Shown here: in pieces, positions 1 to 9,280 of the stretch
How the letters are laid out: every line of letters starts with the position of its first letter
How positions within the stretch are numbered: position 1 is the stretch's first letter
Assembly (NCBI GenBank): GCA_020849275.1
Contig: JADLGO010000057.1
Coordinates: forward strand, 27,241-91,240
Direction of reading: 5' to 3'
Source of the DNA: Chthonomonadales bacterium
GTDB lineage: Bacteria; Armatimonadota; Chthonomonadetes; Chthonomonadales; CAJBBX01
DNA length: 64,000 bases
The notes under the pieces: model-generated
The model's input: the letters and a program-made list of their open reading frames with translations, nothing else
Told to the model about the DNA's origin: nothing
The model's database searches: none
Program-made: the position numbers and the translations under genes

Positions 1-806
1 CGCGAGAGCCCGACCGCGGGCGGTGGGACGTGCCCGCCCGCCATCACGAGGATCGTCACGCGCCGATTGCTGTCGGCGGTGGGCTTCTTGACGTCACGCA
101 GTTTGCGGTCGGCGTAGCCGCGCACCTCCACCACCTGCTCGGGTCGAAGGGTTCGCACCATGGCGCGCCGCGCCGAATTGGCGCGGTCGGTGGAGAGCTC
201 CCAGTTGGAGTAGGCGAGGACGCCGCCCGCGTACGGGCGGGTATCGGTGTGCCCCTCCATGGTAATATCGTTCGGGAGCGTTCGCAGCTCCCCGGCGATC
301 ATCCGCAGGAGTTGCTGGGCATCTGGCTTGAGTCTGGCACTGCCCTTCTCGAAGAAAAGGGAGTCTCCTACCTCGATCAGCTCGATCCGCAGGCCCTCGC
401 GCGTGATGCTGATCTCCACGTGCCGGCTCAGCGCGCTGAGCTTCGGGATGCGCTCGAGTCGCCGCTCCAGCGCCTGCTTGGCCGCCTTGAACCGCCGCGT
501 ATCGCCCGGGTCGCGCAGCAGACCCGCCATCGACGGCAGCAGGCTGGGCTTGCCGCCGGAGGCATCGCGCGCGATGCTCATGGGGCTGCTTCCGCCGGCG
601 TGGGTCTTGAGCATCCCGCTCGGGTCGTTGAAGTAGGCGGCGATCGACTCGCGCACGTTCTGGTTGAGGCCGAGAATCCACATGACGAGAAAGAACGCCA
701 TCATTGCGGTGACGAAATCGGCGTAGGCCACCTTCCATGCGCCGCCGTGATGCCCTGCGTGGTCCGCCTTCTTCTTGACGACGATGATGGGGGTGTCGTC
801 CCGCAT
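1..806 (-). CDS. motB: Flagellar stator protein MotB (3' end cut by window edge)
   Basis: MotB anchors the MotA proton channel to peptidoglycan. About 268 codons are visible and the frame stays open to the window edge. The N-terminus has one membrane segment with the motif AYADFVTAMMAFFLVMW, whose Asp is the conserved proton-binding residue of MotB. After a linker, the C-terminal OmpA-like peptidoglycan-binding domain is visible (MEGHTDTRPY, then NWELSTDRANSARR and RRVTILV). The ATG at 806 was chosen because it gives the usual short basic leader (KKK) before the membrane segment. It lies 10 bases after the motA stop, so the two genes form the standard motA-motB operon. The last residues, after VMAGGH, are a non-conserved tail whose end is outside the window. 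Confidence 0.95.
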   Translation of the reverse strand, partial: MRDDTPIIVVKKKADHAGHHGGAWKVAYADFVTAMMAFFLVMWILGLNQNVRESIAAYFNDPSGMLKTHAGGSSPMSIARDASGGKPSLLPSMAGLLRDPGDTRRFKAAKQALERRLERIPKLSALSRHVEISITREGLRIELIEVGDSLFFEKGSARLKPDAQQLLRMIAGELRTLPNDITMEGHTDTRPYAGGVLAYSNWELSTDRANSARRAMVRTLRPEQVVEVRGYADRKLRDVKKPTADSNRRVTILVMAGGHVPPPAVGLS

Positions 807-816
807 TCCCTGCCCC

Positions 817-1683
817 TCAGGCCGCCTGCTTGGCGCCGCCCTTGAGCGTCTGCTCCATCTCGCTGAAGCTGCAGCGGCTGGCCGGCTCGATGTTGCGGCG
901 CGCGAACTCCACCGCGGTCAGCGGGGCGTCTCCGCGCGCGAAGGAGAGCAGCGCGGCGCGGATGCACGCCATGTACTGGGCCTCGGCGCCTAACTGATTC
1001 TCGGCCGCCGCCGCGAGCGGCGCAAAGATCCCATAGGCGAGCAGGACGCCCAGGAACGTGCCGACGAGGGCCGACGCCACGTGATGACCGATCTCCTCCG
1101 GCTTGCCGCCGATGGAGCCCATCGTGATCACGACGCCAAGCACGGCGGCGACGATGCCGAAGCCCGGCATGGCGTCGCCGGTCTTGGCCAGCGCCTGCGG
1201 CACCTTGTTCGCCTCCGCATGGCTCTTTTCGAGGTCGGCGTCCATCATCTCCGCCAGGTCGTAGGGCTGCACCGTGCCGGTGATCACCACCTTGAGCGTG
1301 TCCGTCAGGAACGAGACCGCATGATGGTTACCGCCGAACACCGGGTACTGCTGAAAGAACTCGCTCTCGTGGGGATGCTCCGCGTGATGCTCCAGGGCCA
1401 CCATGCCTTCCCGTCGGGCGAGCATGAACAGGTCGTAGAGCATCTTCAGCAGCTCGGTATAGGCCACCTTCGTATACGGGTTTCCCTTCAGAAGGCCCAG
1501 AACGGCCTTCATGAGCGTGCCGAGAAACGACGGCGGGTTGGAGATGATTAGCGCCCCGATCGCCGCCCCGCCGATCACGATGAACTCCGAGATCTGCATG
1601 AGCACGGAGAGTTGACCGCCGGCCATGGTGAAGCCGGCGACGATGCTCCCGAGCACGACGAGCGCACCGACGATGACGAACAT
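817..1683 (-). CDS. motA: Flagellar motor stator protein MotA
   Basis: MotA forms the proton-conducting and torque-generating part of the flagellar stator with MotB. The 288-residue protein starts with a membrane segment (MFVIVGALVVLGSIVAGF), has a second hydrophobic segment around FIVIGGAAIGALII, a large cytoplasmic loop rich in charged residues (LARREGMVALEHH), and two C-terminal membrane segments containing KTGDAMPGFGIVAAVLGVVI and LVGTFLGVLLAYGIFAP, the family hallmarks. Length is normal for MotA. An in-frame GTG at 1722 would add 13 basic residues; ATG 1683 is preferred because the membrane segment then begins at residue 2 as in other MotA proteins. The gene is directly followed by motB. 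Presence of this pair implies flagellar motility or a related stator system. Confidence 0.95.
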   Translation of the reverse strand: MFVIVGALVVLGSIVAGFTMAGGQLSVLMQISEFIVIGGAAIGALIISNPPSFLGTLMKAVLGLLKGNPYTKVAYTELLKMLYDLFMLARREGMVALEHHAEHPHESEFFQQYPVFGGNHHAVSFLTDTLKVVITGTVQPYDLAEMMDADLEKSHAEANKVPQALAKTGDAMPGFGIVAAVLGVVITMGSIGGKPEEIGHHVASALVGTFLGVLLAYGIFAPLAAAAENQLGAEAQYMACIRAALLSFARGDAPLTAVEFARRNIEPASRCSFSEMEQTLKGGAKQAA

Positions 1684-1997
1684 TGCGGTTCGGGCCCTTG
1701 TCTGATTCCGGTAGGCGCGCACGTCGCGTCAGCCGCACAGCCGGCGCCTCCGTCCCTCATATTCGGAGGCGATCCCCCGTTTCATGAGGTGGACGCTCGG
1801 CGCCTGGCGATGCGGCGCGAGCCGGCGCGCGTTCGTGCTACACTCTAGCGGCCGAGACGATCGGGCCGGGGAGCGCAGGGCAATCTCCTCGCCAGACCCG
1901 ACCGGATCGCGCGCAGCCGGCTCCCGCCCCCGATCCACCCGCGCGGCCCCTCGCGTCCGCGCCCCGGCCGGTGCGCCCTGCGCGCCGGCCGAAGACT
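1684..1997. other. Divergent intergenic region between motA and uppP
   Basis: This 314-base region separates motA (minus) from uppP (plus), so both promoters should lie here. A TACACT hexamer at 1839-1844 could be a plus-strand -10 element, but I see no convincing -35 partner 17 bases upstream. No RNA structure or small gene with a good ribosome binding site was recognised. The long antisense reading frames that cross it are composition artefacts. Confidence 0.4.
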
Positions 1998-2888
1998 GTG
2001 AAGGCATCCGTGACCGACGTCCAGGCGCTCATCCTCGGCTTCGTGCAAGGTTTCACCGAGTGGCTCCCGATCAGCAGCACCGCGCACCTGCGTCTGGTGC
2101 CCGCGCTCGCCGGCTGGCCGGACCCTGGCGCCGCCTTCACCGCCATCAGCCAGCTCGGCACGCTGCTCGCCGCCCTGGTCTACTTCCGCACCGACCTGAT
2201 CGGGATCGTCTCGCGCACGCCCGCCGGCGGCCCCGCGCCCGGCGACACGGCCGACCGCCGCCTCTTGCTGCCCATCCTGGTCGGCACGCTGCCGATCGTG
2301 GTGACCGGCGCGCTGCTGCGGCACGCGATCGAGCACCAATTCCGCTCGCTCTACGTGGTGACCGGGGCCATGATGGGCTTCGCCGTGCTCCTGTGGGTCG
2401 CCGAGCGCGCGAGGACGCCGCGGCGATCGATCGACACGGTGACGGTGGCCGACGGGCTGGTGGTCGGCTTCGGCCAGGCGCTGGCGCTCCTTCCGGGCGC
2501 TTCGCGCTCCGGCACCACGATCACGGCCGCGCTCTTCGCCGGGCTGGAGCGCGCGGCCGCCGCGCGCTTCTCCTTCCTGCTCAGCCTGCCGGCCGTGTTC
2601 CTGGCCGGCGTCTACGAGCTCTACAAGGCACGCCACGCCGTCGCCGACTCGCACATGGGGCGGCCCCTCCTGCTGGCAACGGTGGTCGCGTTCCTCGTGG
2701 GGTGGGCCACCATCCACTGGCTGCTCCACTTCCTGCGCCGCCACCCGACCTTCGTGTTTGTCGTCTACCGCTGGCTGCTGGGCCTCGCCATCCTCGGGCT
2801 GCTGCTCTCGGGACGGATCACGGCGACCGACGCGGCGCACGAGCCCATCGCCCCACCGGCCGCCGTCCGCCCGGCCCGCACCCGGTGA
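1998..2888 (+). CDS. uppP: Undecaprenyl-diphosphatase (UppP/BacA)
   Basis: UppP dephosphorylates undecaprenyl pyrophosphate at the membrane, recycling the lipid carrier for peptidoglycan and surface polysaccharide. The protein (about 296 residues) has the two signature regions: GFVQGFTEWLPISSTAHL near residue 15 (the (E/Q)xxxE motif with the catalytic region) and LPGASRSGTTITAALFAGLE near residue 170 (the PGxSRSGxT motif). Several hydrophobic segments and a C-terminal membrane segment (YRWLLGLAILGLLLSG) fit the polytopic fold. The start is uncertain: GTG 1998 or GTG 2010 both precede the conserved DVQALILGFVQG; no ATG is in a sensible place. A permease gene follows after 28 bases in the same direction. 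The supply of lipid carrier fits the later SLBB export and glycosyltransferase genes, though that link is inferred. Confidence 0.93.
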   Translation: MKASVTDVQALILGFVQGFTEWLPISSTAHLRLVPALAGWPDPGAAFTAISQLGTLLAALVYFRTDLIGIVSRTPAGGPAPGDTADRRLLLPILVGTLPIVVTGALLRHAIEHQFRSLYVVTGAMMGFAVLLWVAERARTPRRSIDTVTVADGLVVGFGQALALLPGASRSGTTITAALFAGLERAAAARFSFLLSLPAVFLAGVYELYKARHAVADSHMGRPLLLATVVAFLVGWATIHWLLHFLRRHPTFVFVVYRWLLGLAILGLLLSGRITATDAAHEPIAPPAAVRPARTR

Positions 2889-2916
2889 CGCGCGCGCCGA
2901 GGGAGAGGTACCGAGC

Positions 2917-3687
2917 GTGAACCTGACCCCCGAGCAGTGGGCGATGGGCGCCGCGGCGGGCACGCTGATCGGCTTCTCCAAGACCGGGATGCCGGGCGTC
3001 GGCATCCTCGTGGTGCCGATGCTGGCACACGCCTTCGGCGGGCGCGCGTCCGTGGGGCTAATGCTGCCGATGCTCATCTTCGGCGACGTGTTTGCGGTCG
3101 CCTGGTACCGCCACCACGCGCGGTGGGACCGGATAGGGCGTCTTCTGCCGTGGGTCGCCGTCGGCATGGGAGCCGGTGCCTGGCTGCTCTACGTACTCGG
3201 CGAGCAACACGCGCACAAGGACCAGATGAACGTCATCATCGGCTGGCTCGTGCTGGCGATGCTGGGCGTTCACCTGGCCCGCCTGAGGTGGGGCGAGCAG
3301 CTCACACCGCACTCACGGGTCGGCGCGGCGGCGGTGGGGACCGGCGCGGGATTCACCACCACGGCGTCGAACGCGGCGGGCCCGATCATGGCGCTCTACA
3401 TGCAGAGCATGGGCTTCCGCAAGCAGGAGTTCATGGGGACGACGGCCTGGTACTTCCTGATCGTGAACGTCGCCAAGCTGCCCGTCTTCTACCTGCTGAG
3501 TCTGGCTACACCCGACCGTCCACTGATCACGGGCGCCTCGCTGTTGGTCGACCTCGCTATGCTGCCCGTCATCGTCGCGGGGGCGCTCACCGGCAAGTGG
3601 TTCCTGCCGCGCGTGCGGCAGAGCGCCTTCGACGGCCTGGTGCTCGTGCTCTCTGGCATCGCCGCGCTCCAGCTCGCCCTGGGATAG
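2917..3687 (+). CDS. TSUP/TauE-SafE family membrane permease
   Basis: This 256-residue polytopic membrane protein resembles the TSUP (TauE/SafE, formerly DUF81) family, which moves sulfite, sulfonates or other organic anions across the inner membrane. The family features seen are the N-terminal GFSKTGMPGVGILVVPMLA segment, the central repeat-like GAGFTTTASNAAGPIMALY, and a third conserved stretch, KQEFMGTTAWYFLIVNVAKLP. About eight hydrophobic segments are visible. The GTG at 2917 was chosen because GGGAGAGG lies 8-16 bases upstream; an upstream extension would overlap uppP. The substrate cannot be told from the sequence. It follows uppP closely and precedes the glycosidase block by 122 bases. 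Confidence 0.85.
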   Translation: MNLTPEQWAMGAAAGTLIGFSKTGMPGVGILVVPMLAHAFGGRASVGLMLPMLIFGDVFAVAWYRHHARWDRIGRLLPWVAVGMGAGAWLLYVLGEQHAHKDQMNVIIGWLVLAMLGVHLARLRWGEQLTPHSRVGAAAVGTGAGFTTTASNAAGPIMALYMQSMGFRKQEFMGTTAWYFLIVNVAKLPVFYLLSLATPDRPLITGASLLVDLAMLPVIVAGALTGKWFLPRVRQSAFDGLVLVLSGIAALQLALG

Positions 3688-3809
3688 ACGGCGCCTGGCG
3701 TGGCTGCGGCGGGAGTCTCGCGCGGCCGCGACGAACCGGTGGATGGACGCACACGGCTGCCCCGCCGAACCTGCCGCGCTCGTGCGCCGCGCGCTTCCCG
3801 GAGAACCCC

Positions 3810-6740
3810 GTGCCCTACTGCCAGCGATGTGTGGCATCGTTCCTCTGCGCCCTCGCCCTCGTCGCCGCGCTCGTGGCCGGGGCAAGCGCGGCGACAAACG
3901 ACCTGCCGGCGCCGCCATTCGCCGCGCTCATCGCCGCGCCGCCGGGCGCCTGGGCGGCCGAGCGTCGCGCCTGCGCGGACGGCAGGACCGCCCCGATGCT
4001 CTCCTCGCTGGCCACCGCCGAGACGCGCACGGGCGTGCTCCGGTCGCCAGCGTTCACCGCGCCGCCCCGGCTGGCGTTCTGGATCGCCGGACACAGCCGC
4101 CAGCGCGCCAACCGCGCCCAACTGGTTGACACTGCGAGCGGCGCGGTGCTGCGGTCCGAGGAGGTTCCCGGCGAGGACACCGCGATCGCGCGTGCGTGGG
4201 ATCTGTCGGCGATCCGCGGGCGGCGCGTGCGTCTCGAGTTGGTCGACGGCGACGATGGGACGGGGTGGGCCTGGCTGGCCTTCGGGCGCCTCGATCCGGC
4301 CGTCGCTCCGATGCCGCGCGGCGCCGACGTGCCGGACGGGTGGACCGAGACGCACGACGCGCCCGAGCCCGTGACCGTCAACGGCGTCCCGTTCTCCCGC
4401 CGCCCGCTGTGGGCTCCGACGCGCGAGGGCGCCCGCGCCGTGCTGCCAGTCGGCGCGCGAGCGCGGTGGCTGCTCCTCCTCGGCTGTGTGAACGCGCCGG
4501 ACTCGGCCGGCCCCGACTGGGGGAGCGGCGACAGCTTCGTCAACCAGTTCATCGGCGATCGGCTCGGCGCCGTCGAGCTCCGCTACGCCTCGGGGACGGT
4601 CGATCGGGTGCCGCTTATCTGCGGCTACACGGTGTGGTGGCGCGGTCCGTTCCAGCGCTCGCCGGCACCGTTCACCACGGATCCGGCGGCGCGCGCACGC
4701 CTGGACGCCGCGCTCTGCGTGGCCAACGGGCTCCGGCCAGATGGCCCGGCGTACTGGCTCGGCATCGCCCTTCGCGGCGAAACCCTCGTATCCGTGACGC
4801 TGCAAGACGACGCCGCCAGGCGCGGCCACGTCGTGTTCGGGGGCGCGACGCTCACCGGCGTAGCGCCGTCCGCGTCCAACGGCAGGCTCACGCCCCTGCC
4901 GCGCGGCGCGCTCGACCCGGCGGCGGCCACGTGGCTCGTCGCGCATGGCGTGGACGCCACCTCGCCTTACCCGGCTTCGCGACAGGCCGCAGTGCGGGCG
5001 CTCGCGCGCTCGGCCTATACCTACTCGGCCGACGTGACCACCGCCGGGCTGGCCGCGGCGCCGCCGCGCGCGACGGCGGCAACCTATCCCGGCCCGAGGC
5101 TGCGCTTCCTCGGGCCGCCGCTCGCCGAGCTGCTGACACGGGTGTACTACGAGAACGCGTCGGAGTTGTTGACGCGCGTGGACGATGCGACGGGCATGGT
5201 GCACGAGTCGCGTGCCGGAGCGGACAACTACGGCGGGTTCGGCGGTTGGACACCCGGGCTCGGCCCCTTCCACGCCGACTCGTACACGCGCATCCGCGCG
5301 CTCACGCTGCTCACGCAGGCCGGCTTTCGCGCGAAGGCCGAGAAGGCGGTGGACTACTACGACGGCTGGATGCTCTACTTCCCGCGCGCCTACCCGAAGG
5401 TGCAACTCGGCGGCAGGCCCGTTCCCGCCCACGCACCGGTCATCGCGAACCGGCCGCACGTCTACTTCGACTCGCTGCGGGCAGCCGGCTGGCCGACGCG
5501 CTACACGACGCGCGACTTCGGCAACCCGGAGAACGACGGCCACGGCCTGCTGCTGCTGACCCGGTGGCGCGCGTGGGTGAAGGCAGGCCGGCCGAGGGAG
5601 TGGGTGCGCAGCCGATGGGAGGCCATCGACGCCACCGCGGAGTATATCCCGTGGTGTTTCGAGCACCCGGAGCTCTCGTTCTCCGAGCACGGCCTGCTCT
5701 ACAACGAGAGCGAGGGCGGCATGCAGAAGGCCAGCATCTTCTGCGACGAGCCATGCCGTCTCGGCCTGCTCGCCTGCGCCGAGATGGCGGGTGCCGTGGG
5801 CCGGCACGACCGCGCCCGGCGGTGGCGCGCCGTGGCCGCGCGCATGCGCCGGGCGATGGAGGGCTACTACCCGCGCGCCGACGCGCGCTGGGGCGATGTG
5901 TGGGACCCGGACAAGAGCGCCGGTTGGGCGCCCGGCCATGCCGTGCTGGCGCCGATCGTGATCGGCGCCGACTACCTCGGGTATGACGCGGCGCGCCGCC
6001 TACCGGCCGGCTGGCTGGCGCGCACCGAGCGAACCTACCGCATGCAGATGGCGCGAAACCGGCCCGCATGGTGCGCTCCCACGGGCCTCGGCTACGCGCA
6101 GTGCTACGCCGCGCAAGCCGCCCTGCTGCTCGACCGCATGGCGGACGCGGAGCGCCTCGTCGGCTGGATGGCGCGGCTCTGCTTCGCGCCGCGCCTTGCC
6201 GACCCGTACCGCGTGCCGGAGGGCGCCACGGTGGCCGGCGACGGGTCGATGTGGAGGCGATGGGGTGACCTGGGCAACCTCTACCAGCTCGCCGAGGTCC
6301 TCTACACCGTCCACGAGATGGCCGGGATCGACGACTTCTCCGGCCCGCGTCCGCTCTTCATCCCGCGCGTGCCACCAGGCTGGCGGGGCCTGGAGGCGCT
6401 CGGATGGCCCGTTCGCGCACGGAGCGGCGGGGCGAGTGTGCTGGCCAGGGCCGACGTCACGCTCCGGCGCGACACGCGCGGGCGCTCGTGCCGGCTTGAC
6501 ATCGACCTGTCGGCGCCGATCGACGGCTGTGACGCGCGCCTCGGCCCGTTCGCGCTCACCCGGACGCCGCATGTCGTCGCGGTGAACGGCCGGCCCGTCA
6601 CCGCACACTGGACCGCCGAGGGCGACTCGCGCTGGGCGCGCGTGCGCCTGGGCCGCGGCACGCGCTGGCGCATCGCCGCGACCACCCTTGACCGAGCCCC
6701 GCGCGCCTCCCGCGCCGGGCGAGCCCATGGAGGGCGATGA
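3810..6740 (+). CDS. Secreted six-hairpin glycosidase-like protein, with N-terminal beta-sandwich module
   Basis: About 976 residues. The first 28 residues form a signal peptide (hydrophobic CVASFLCALALVAALVAGASA), so the protein is exported. Residues about 74-160 form a beta-sandwich-like module that recurs at the C-terminus of the third protein of this cluster. The rest, from about residue 430, reads as an (alpha/alpha)6 toroid of the six-hairpin glycosidase type: aromatic-rich helices such as DNYGGFGGWTPGLGPFHADS and NPENDGHGLLLLTRWRAW, and a C-terminal beta domain. No catalytic pair can be assigned, and I do not recognise the GH family. The GTG at 3810 has a GGAGA 7 bases upstream. Its stop overlaps the next start in ATGA (6737-6740), which indicates translational coupling. 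Confidence 0.72.
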   Translation: MPYCQRCVASFLCALALVAALVAGASAATNDLPAPPFAALIAAPPGAWAAERRACADGRTAPMLSSLATAETRTGVLRSPAFTAPPRLAFWIAGHSRQRANRAQLVDTASGAVLRSEEVPGEDTAIARAWDLSAIRGRRVRLELVDGDDGTGWAWLAFGRLDPAVAPMPRGADVPDGWTETHDAPEPVTVNGVPFSRRPLWAPTREGARAVLPVGARARWLLLLGCVNAPDSAGPDWGSGDSFVNQFIGDRLGAVELRYASGTVDRVPLICGYTVWWRGPFQRSPAPFTTDPAARARLDAALCVANGLRPDGPAYWLGIALRGETLVSVTLQDDAARRGHVVFGGATLTGVAPSASNGRLTPLPRGALDPAAATWLVAHGVDATSPYPASRQAAVRALARSAYTYSADVTTAGLAAAPPRATAATYPGPRLRFLGPPLAELLTRVYYENASELLTRVDDATGMVHESRAGADNYGGFGGWTPGLGPFHADSYTRIRALTLLTQAGFRAKAEKAVDYYDGWMLYFPRAYPKVQLGGRPVPAHAPVIANRPHVYFDSLRAAGWPTRYTTRDFGNPENDGHGLLLLTRWRAWVKAGRPREWVRSRWEAIDATAEYIPWCFEHPELSFSEHGLLYNESEGGMQKASIFCDEPCRLGLLACAEMAGAVGRHDRARRWRAVAARMRRAMEGYYPRADARWGDVWDPDKSAGWAPGHAVLAPIVIGADYLGYDAARRLPAGWLARTERTYRMQMARNRPAWCAPTGLGYAQCYAAQAALLLDRMADAERLVGWMARLCFAPRLADPYRVPEGATVAGDGSMWRRWGDLGNLYQLAEVLYTVHEMAGIDDFSGPRPLFIPRVPPGWRGLEALGWPVRARSGGASVLARADVTLRRDTRGRSCRLDIDLSAPIDGCDARLGPFALTRTPHVVAVNGRPVTAHWTAEGDSRWARVRLGRGTRWRIAATTLDRAPRASRAGRAHGGR

Positions 6741-9280
6741 GCATGATCCTCGCGATGGCGTCGCTTGTGCTGGCGCCCGCGCCCGGGTCCGTCGAGCTGC
6801 GCAGCGGGCACGTCCGCTGCGCCATCCGCGGCGCCGCGATCGAGCGGCTCTACCTGGACGGCGCGGGCAAGGGCCGCTTCGGCATGGAGTTCGCGCGCGA
6901 CATTCGCCCCGAGGACTGGGAGGAGCGGCCCGACACGCGGGTCGCTCGCTCGGGCGGCACGGCCACCGTCGGGCCGCTGCGCGTGTGGCTGCGCCGCCAT
7001 ATCAGCACGGACCGCGCGAGCCAGGGCACGTATCCGCACCTCCTGGAGACCGGTCAGCGGATCGGACAGACGTTCCGGGTGCCCGAGAGCTGCATCTTCA
7101 CCTCGGTGTCGGTCATGCTGCCGACATGGCACACGGCCACATCCGCCGCCACGCTGGCTCTCTATCGCGACGGCAAGAGGATCGCCTCGCGTCGCCTCGT
7201 GAACGTGGGCGACAATTCCTGGCAGGCGCTCGGGCTCGGCGCGCCGCAGGGTCCGGGCCGGTACATGGTGGAACTCTCCGACCCGAAGGGCCAGATCGGC
7301 TGGTGGAGCCGGGAGGCCGACGTCTATGCCGACGGCGAAGCCACCATCGAGGGCCAGCCCGCCGCCGGCGACCGGACGCTTCTGGTCGACGCGCGGCAGG
7401 ATGTTGGCCCGGGCACGCTCACCTACCGTCTGTCCGGCGCGACGCTCTCCGTGACGGCCCGACAGCCTGCCCGCCAGCCCGCCGCGCCGAACGCGATGCC
7501 CTGGCGCTGGCGCGCGTCGTGGATGCGTGACGGCTACGACTGCACGCCGGCCGCGGGCGTGGTGTTCAGCCGCTTCTTCACCGATACGCAGCGCTATATG
7601 CCCGTGCAGCAGCTCAAGCGGCGTGAGACGGCCGGCCTGGCCTTCGACGGATGCCGCTGGATCGAGATGGAAGGCAACCGGGACGCCGACCCGCGCGTGG
7701 AGGGCGAGGCCATGCACCTGCACTGGGAGCTGGCCGCGCGCGAGATGTCGCTGCGCCTGGACACGGGGGTGCGAGCGGCGGGGGCCGTCCGCGAATGGCG
7801 CTGGACGCTGCGCGCGCTCCCGCGCCGCGACTCCGTGCCGGACAGCTTCCCACGCTTCACGTGCTCAGACCTGGCGCTGGAGCGTGACCTGAACCGCTTC
7901 TGGTGGGAGCGCGCGTTCACCTATCCCGCGCCCGCCGGCCCGGGCGCCTGGCTCGAGTGGATGCCGACGATGCGCTGCTGGTTCGCCGGCCCGCAGCGCG
8001 ACGGCGAGATGCGCCAACTGCGCACATACCCGATGACGCAGGAGGGCTACGTGCACACTTGGGGCGACACGGTCGGCTGGCCGTTCCCGGGGCCGCCCTA
8101 CGACACGCGGCACTTCGACGTCAACGCCCGCTTCATCCTGGGCGTCTGGCGCTCGTTTCGCTGGACCGGTGACCTCGGGTTCCTGCGCGGACAGGCCGGC
8201 CGGCTGCGGCGGGCCATGCGCTACCAGCTTGACACGCTCAAGGGCCGCGACGGCCTTATCGTGACCGCCAGTAAGGACGTCACCGGCCTGCACCGGGGCG
8301 TGGGCAACAACTATTGGGACATCCTGCCCTTCGGGCACCTTGACGCTTACGCGAACGCCGTCTTCTACGCCTCGCTCACCGCGATGGAGGAGATCGAGCG
8401 AGCGCTCGGCGAGCCTCCTTCGCGGGACTGGGCGGACCTGCGGCTGCGGTGCCATGCGGCCTACGACGCCACGTTCTGGGACGAGGGCACGGGCCGCTAC
8501 ATCGGCTGCGTCGACGTAGACGGCGGCCGGCACGACTACGGATTCACCTTCGTGAACCTGGAGGCGCTCCACTACGGCCTGGGCGACGCGGCAAAGGCCG
8601 CGCGCATCTACCGCTGGATGGAAGCCGGCCTCACTTCGTCGGGCAAGGCGGACACCTATGCCCGGTGGGTCTTCGCGCCGCGCGCAACCACGATCCACAA
8701 CCCGATGTGGGGCTCGAACGCGCCCGCCGCCGAGCTCGCCTCGCCGAGGCCGCCCTGGTGGCACTTCGGGTGGCTCGGCACGCCCTACGGAGAGCAGTGC
8801 CAGGACGGCGGCGCCATCCTCTACACGTCGTACTTCGACCTGATGGACCGCGCGCGCTACTTCGGCGCCGACAACGCGTGGAAGCGGTTCATGGCGATCA
8901 TGGAGCGCTACCGCATGCCCGACCGCCTCTGCGGCGGCCCCCCGCTCTACCGCGGCGAGACGCCGCAGCAAGAGAACCCCGGGACCGTCGGCGTCGACCT
9001 TCCGTTCCCGGAGAGCGGCCTGGTGCCGTGCTGGTTCCTCTACGGCGTGCTCGGCGTCGAGCCGACCCCGGCCGGCCTGCGCATTGCGCCGCGGCTGCCC
9101 AGCGCCCTCACGCGGGCCGGCGTGCGCGGCATCGACTGGCGCGGCATGCGGGTGACGGTGACGGCGACGCGCGACTCCGTGCGGGTGGAGGGCCGCCGCC
9201 GCGACGGGCGCCCGTACCGGCGCACGCTGAGAATTCGCCCTGGGGGCGGCGCCCTGATCCCGGCCGCCGACGCCGGATGA
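6737..9280 (+). CDS. Six-hairpin glycosidase-like protein (second of cluster)
   Basis: An 847-residue protein starting at the ATGA overlap with the preceding gene. The N-terminus (MSMILAMASLVLAPAPGS) is a weak signal-like segment. Residues about 100-210 look like a carbohydrate-binding beta-sandwich (QTFRVPESCIFTSVSVM). The middle, from about residue 370, is an (alpha/alpha)6 catalytic-type region resembling rhamnosidase- and trehalase-like enzymes: SKDVTGLHRGVGNNYWDILP and GHLDAYANAVFYASL, with Asp and Glu residues that could be catalytic. The C-terminus has the usual beta-sheet cap (PTPAGLRIAPRLPSALTRAG). Activity and substrate are unknown. It ends in an ATGA overlap with the third gene at 9277-9280. 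I do not recognise a numbered GH family. Confidence 0.72.
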   Translation: MSMILAMASLVLAPAPGSVELRSGHVRCAIRGAAIERLYLDGAGKGRFGMEFARDIRPEDWEERPDTRVARSGGTATVGPLRVWLRRHISTDRASQGTYPHLLETGQRIGQTFRVPESCIFTSVSVMLPTWHTATSAATLALYRDGKRIASRRLVNVGDNSWQALGLGAPQGPGRYMVELSDPKGQIGWWSREADVYADGEATIEGQPAAGDRTLLVDARQDVGPGTLTYRLSGATLSVTARQPARQPAAPNAMPWRWRASWMRDGYDCTPAAGVVFSRFFTDTQRYMPVQQLKRRETAGLAFDGCRWIEMEGNRDADPRVEGEAMHLHWELAAREMSLRLDTGVRAAGAVREWRWTLRALPRRDSVPDSFPRFTCSDLALERDLNRFWWERAFTYPAPAGPGAWLEWMPTMRCWFAGPQRDGEMRQLRTYPMTQEGYVHTWGDTVGWPFPGPPYDTRHFDVNARFILGVWRSFRWTGDLGFLRGQAGRLRRAMRYQLDTLKGRDGLIVTASKDVTGLHRGVGNNYWDILPFGHLDAYANAVFYASLTAMEEIERALGEPPSRDWADLRLRCHAAYDATFWDEGTGRYIGCVDVDGGRHDYGFTFVNLEALHYGLGDAAKAARIYRWMEAGLTSSGKADTYARWVFAPRATTIHNPMWGSNAPAAELASPRPPWWHFGWLGTPYGEQCQDGGAILYTSYFDLMDRARYFGADNAWKRFMAIMERYRMPDRLCGGPPLYRGETPQQENPGTVGVDLPFPESGLVPCWFLYGVLGVEPTPAGLRIAPRLPSALTRAGVRGIDWRGMRVTVTATRDSVRVEGRRRDGRPYRRTLRIRPGGGALIPAADAG

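Noticed and set aside
1845..3167. A 440-residue minus-strand frame opposite uppP and the TSUP gene
   Set aside because: It is a GC-composition shadow: no ribosome binding site, no recognised domain, and it lies opposite two well-supported genes.
3489..5939. An 816-residue minus-strand frame opposite the first glycosidase-like gene
   Set aside because: Its sequence is a low-complexity Arg/Gly/Ala/His mix typical of antisense frames; the plus strand has a signal peptide and domain-like motifs.
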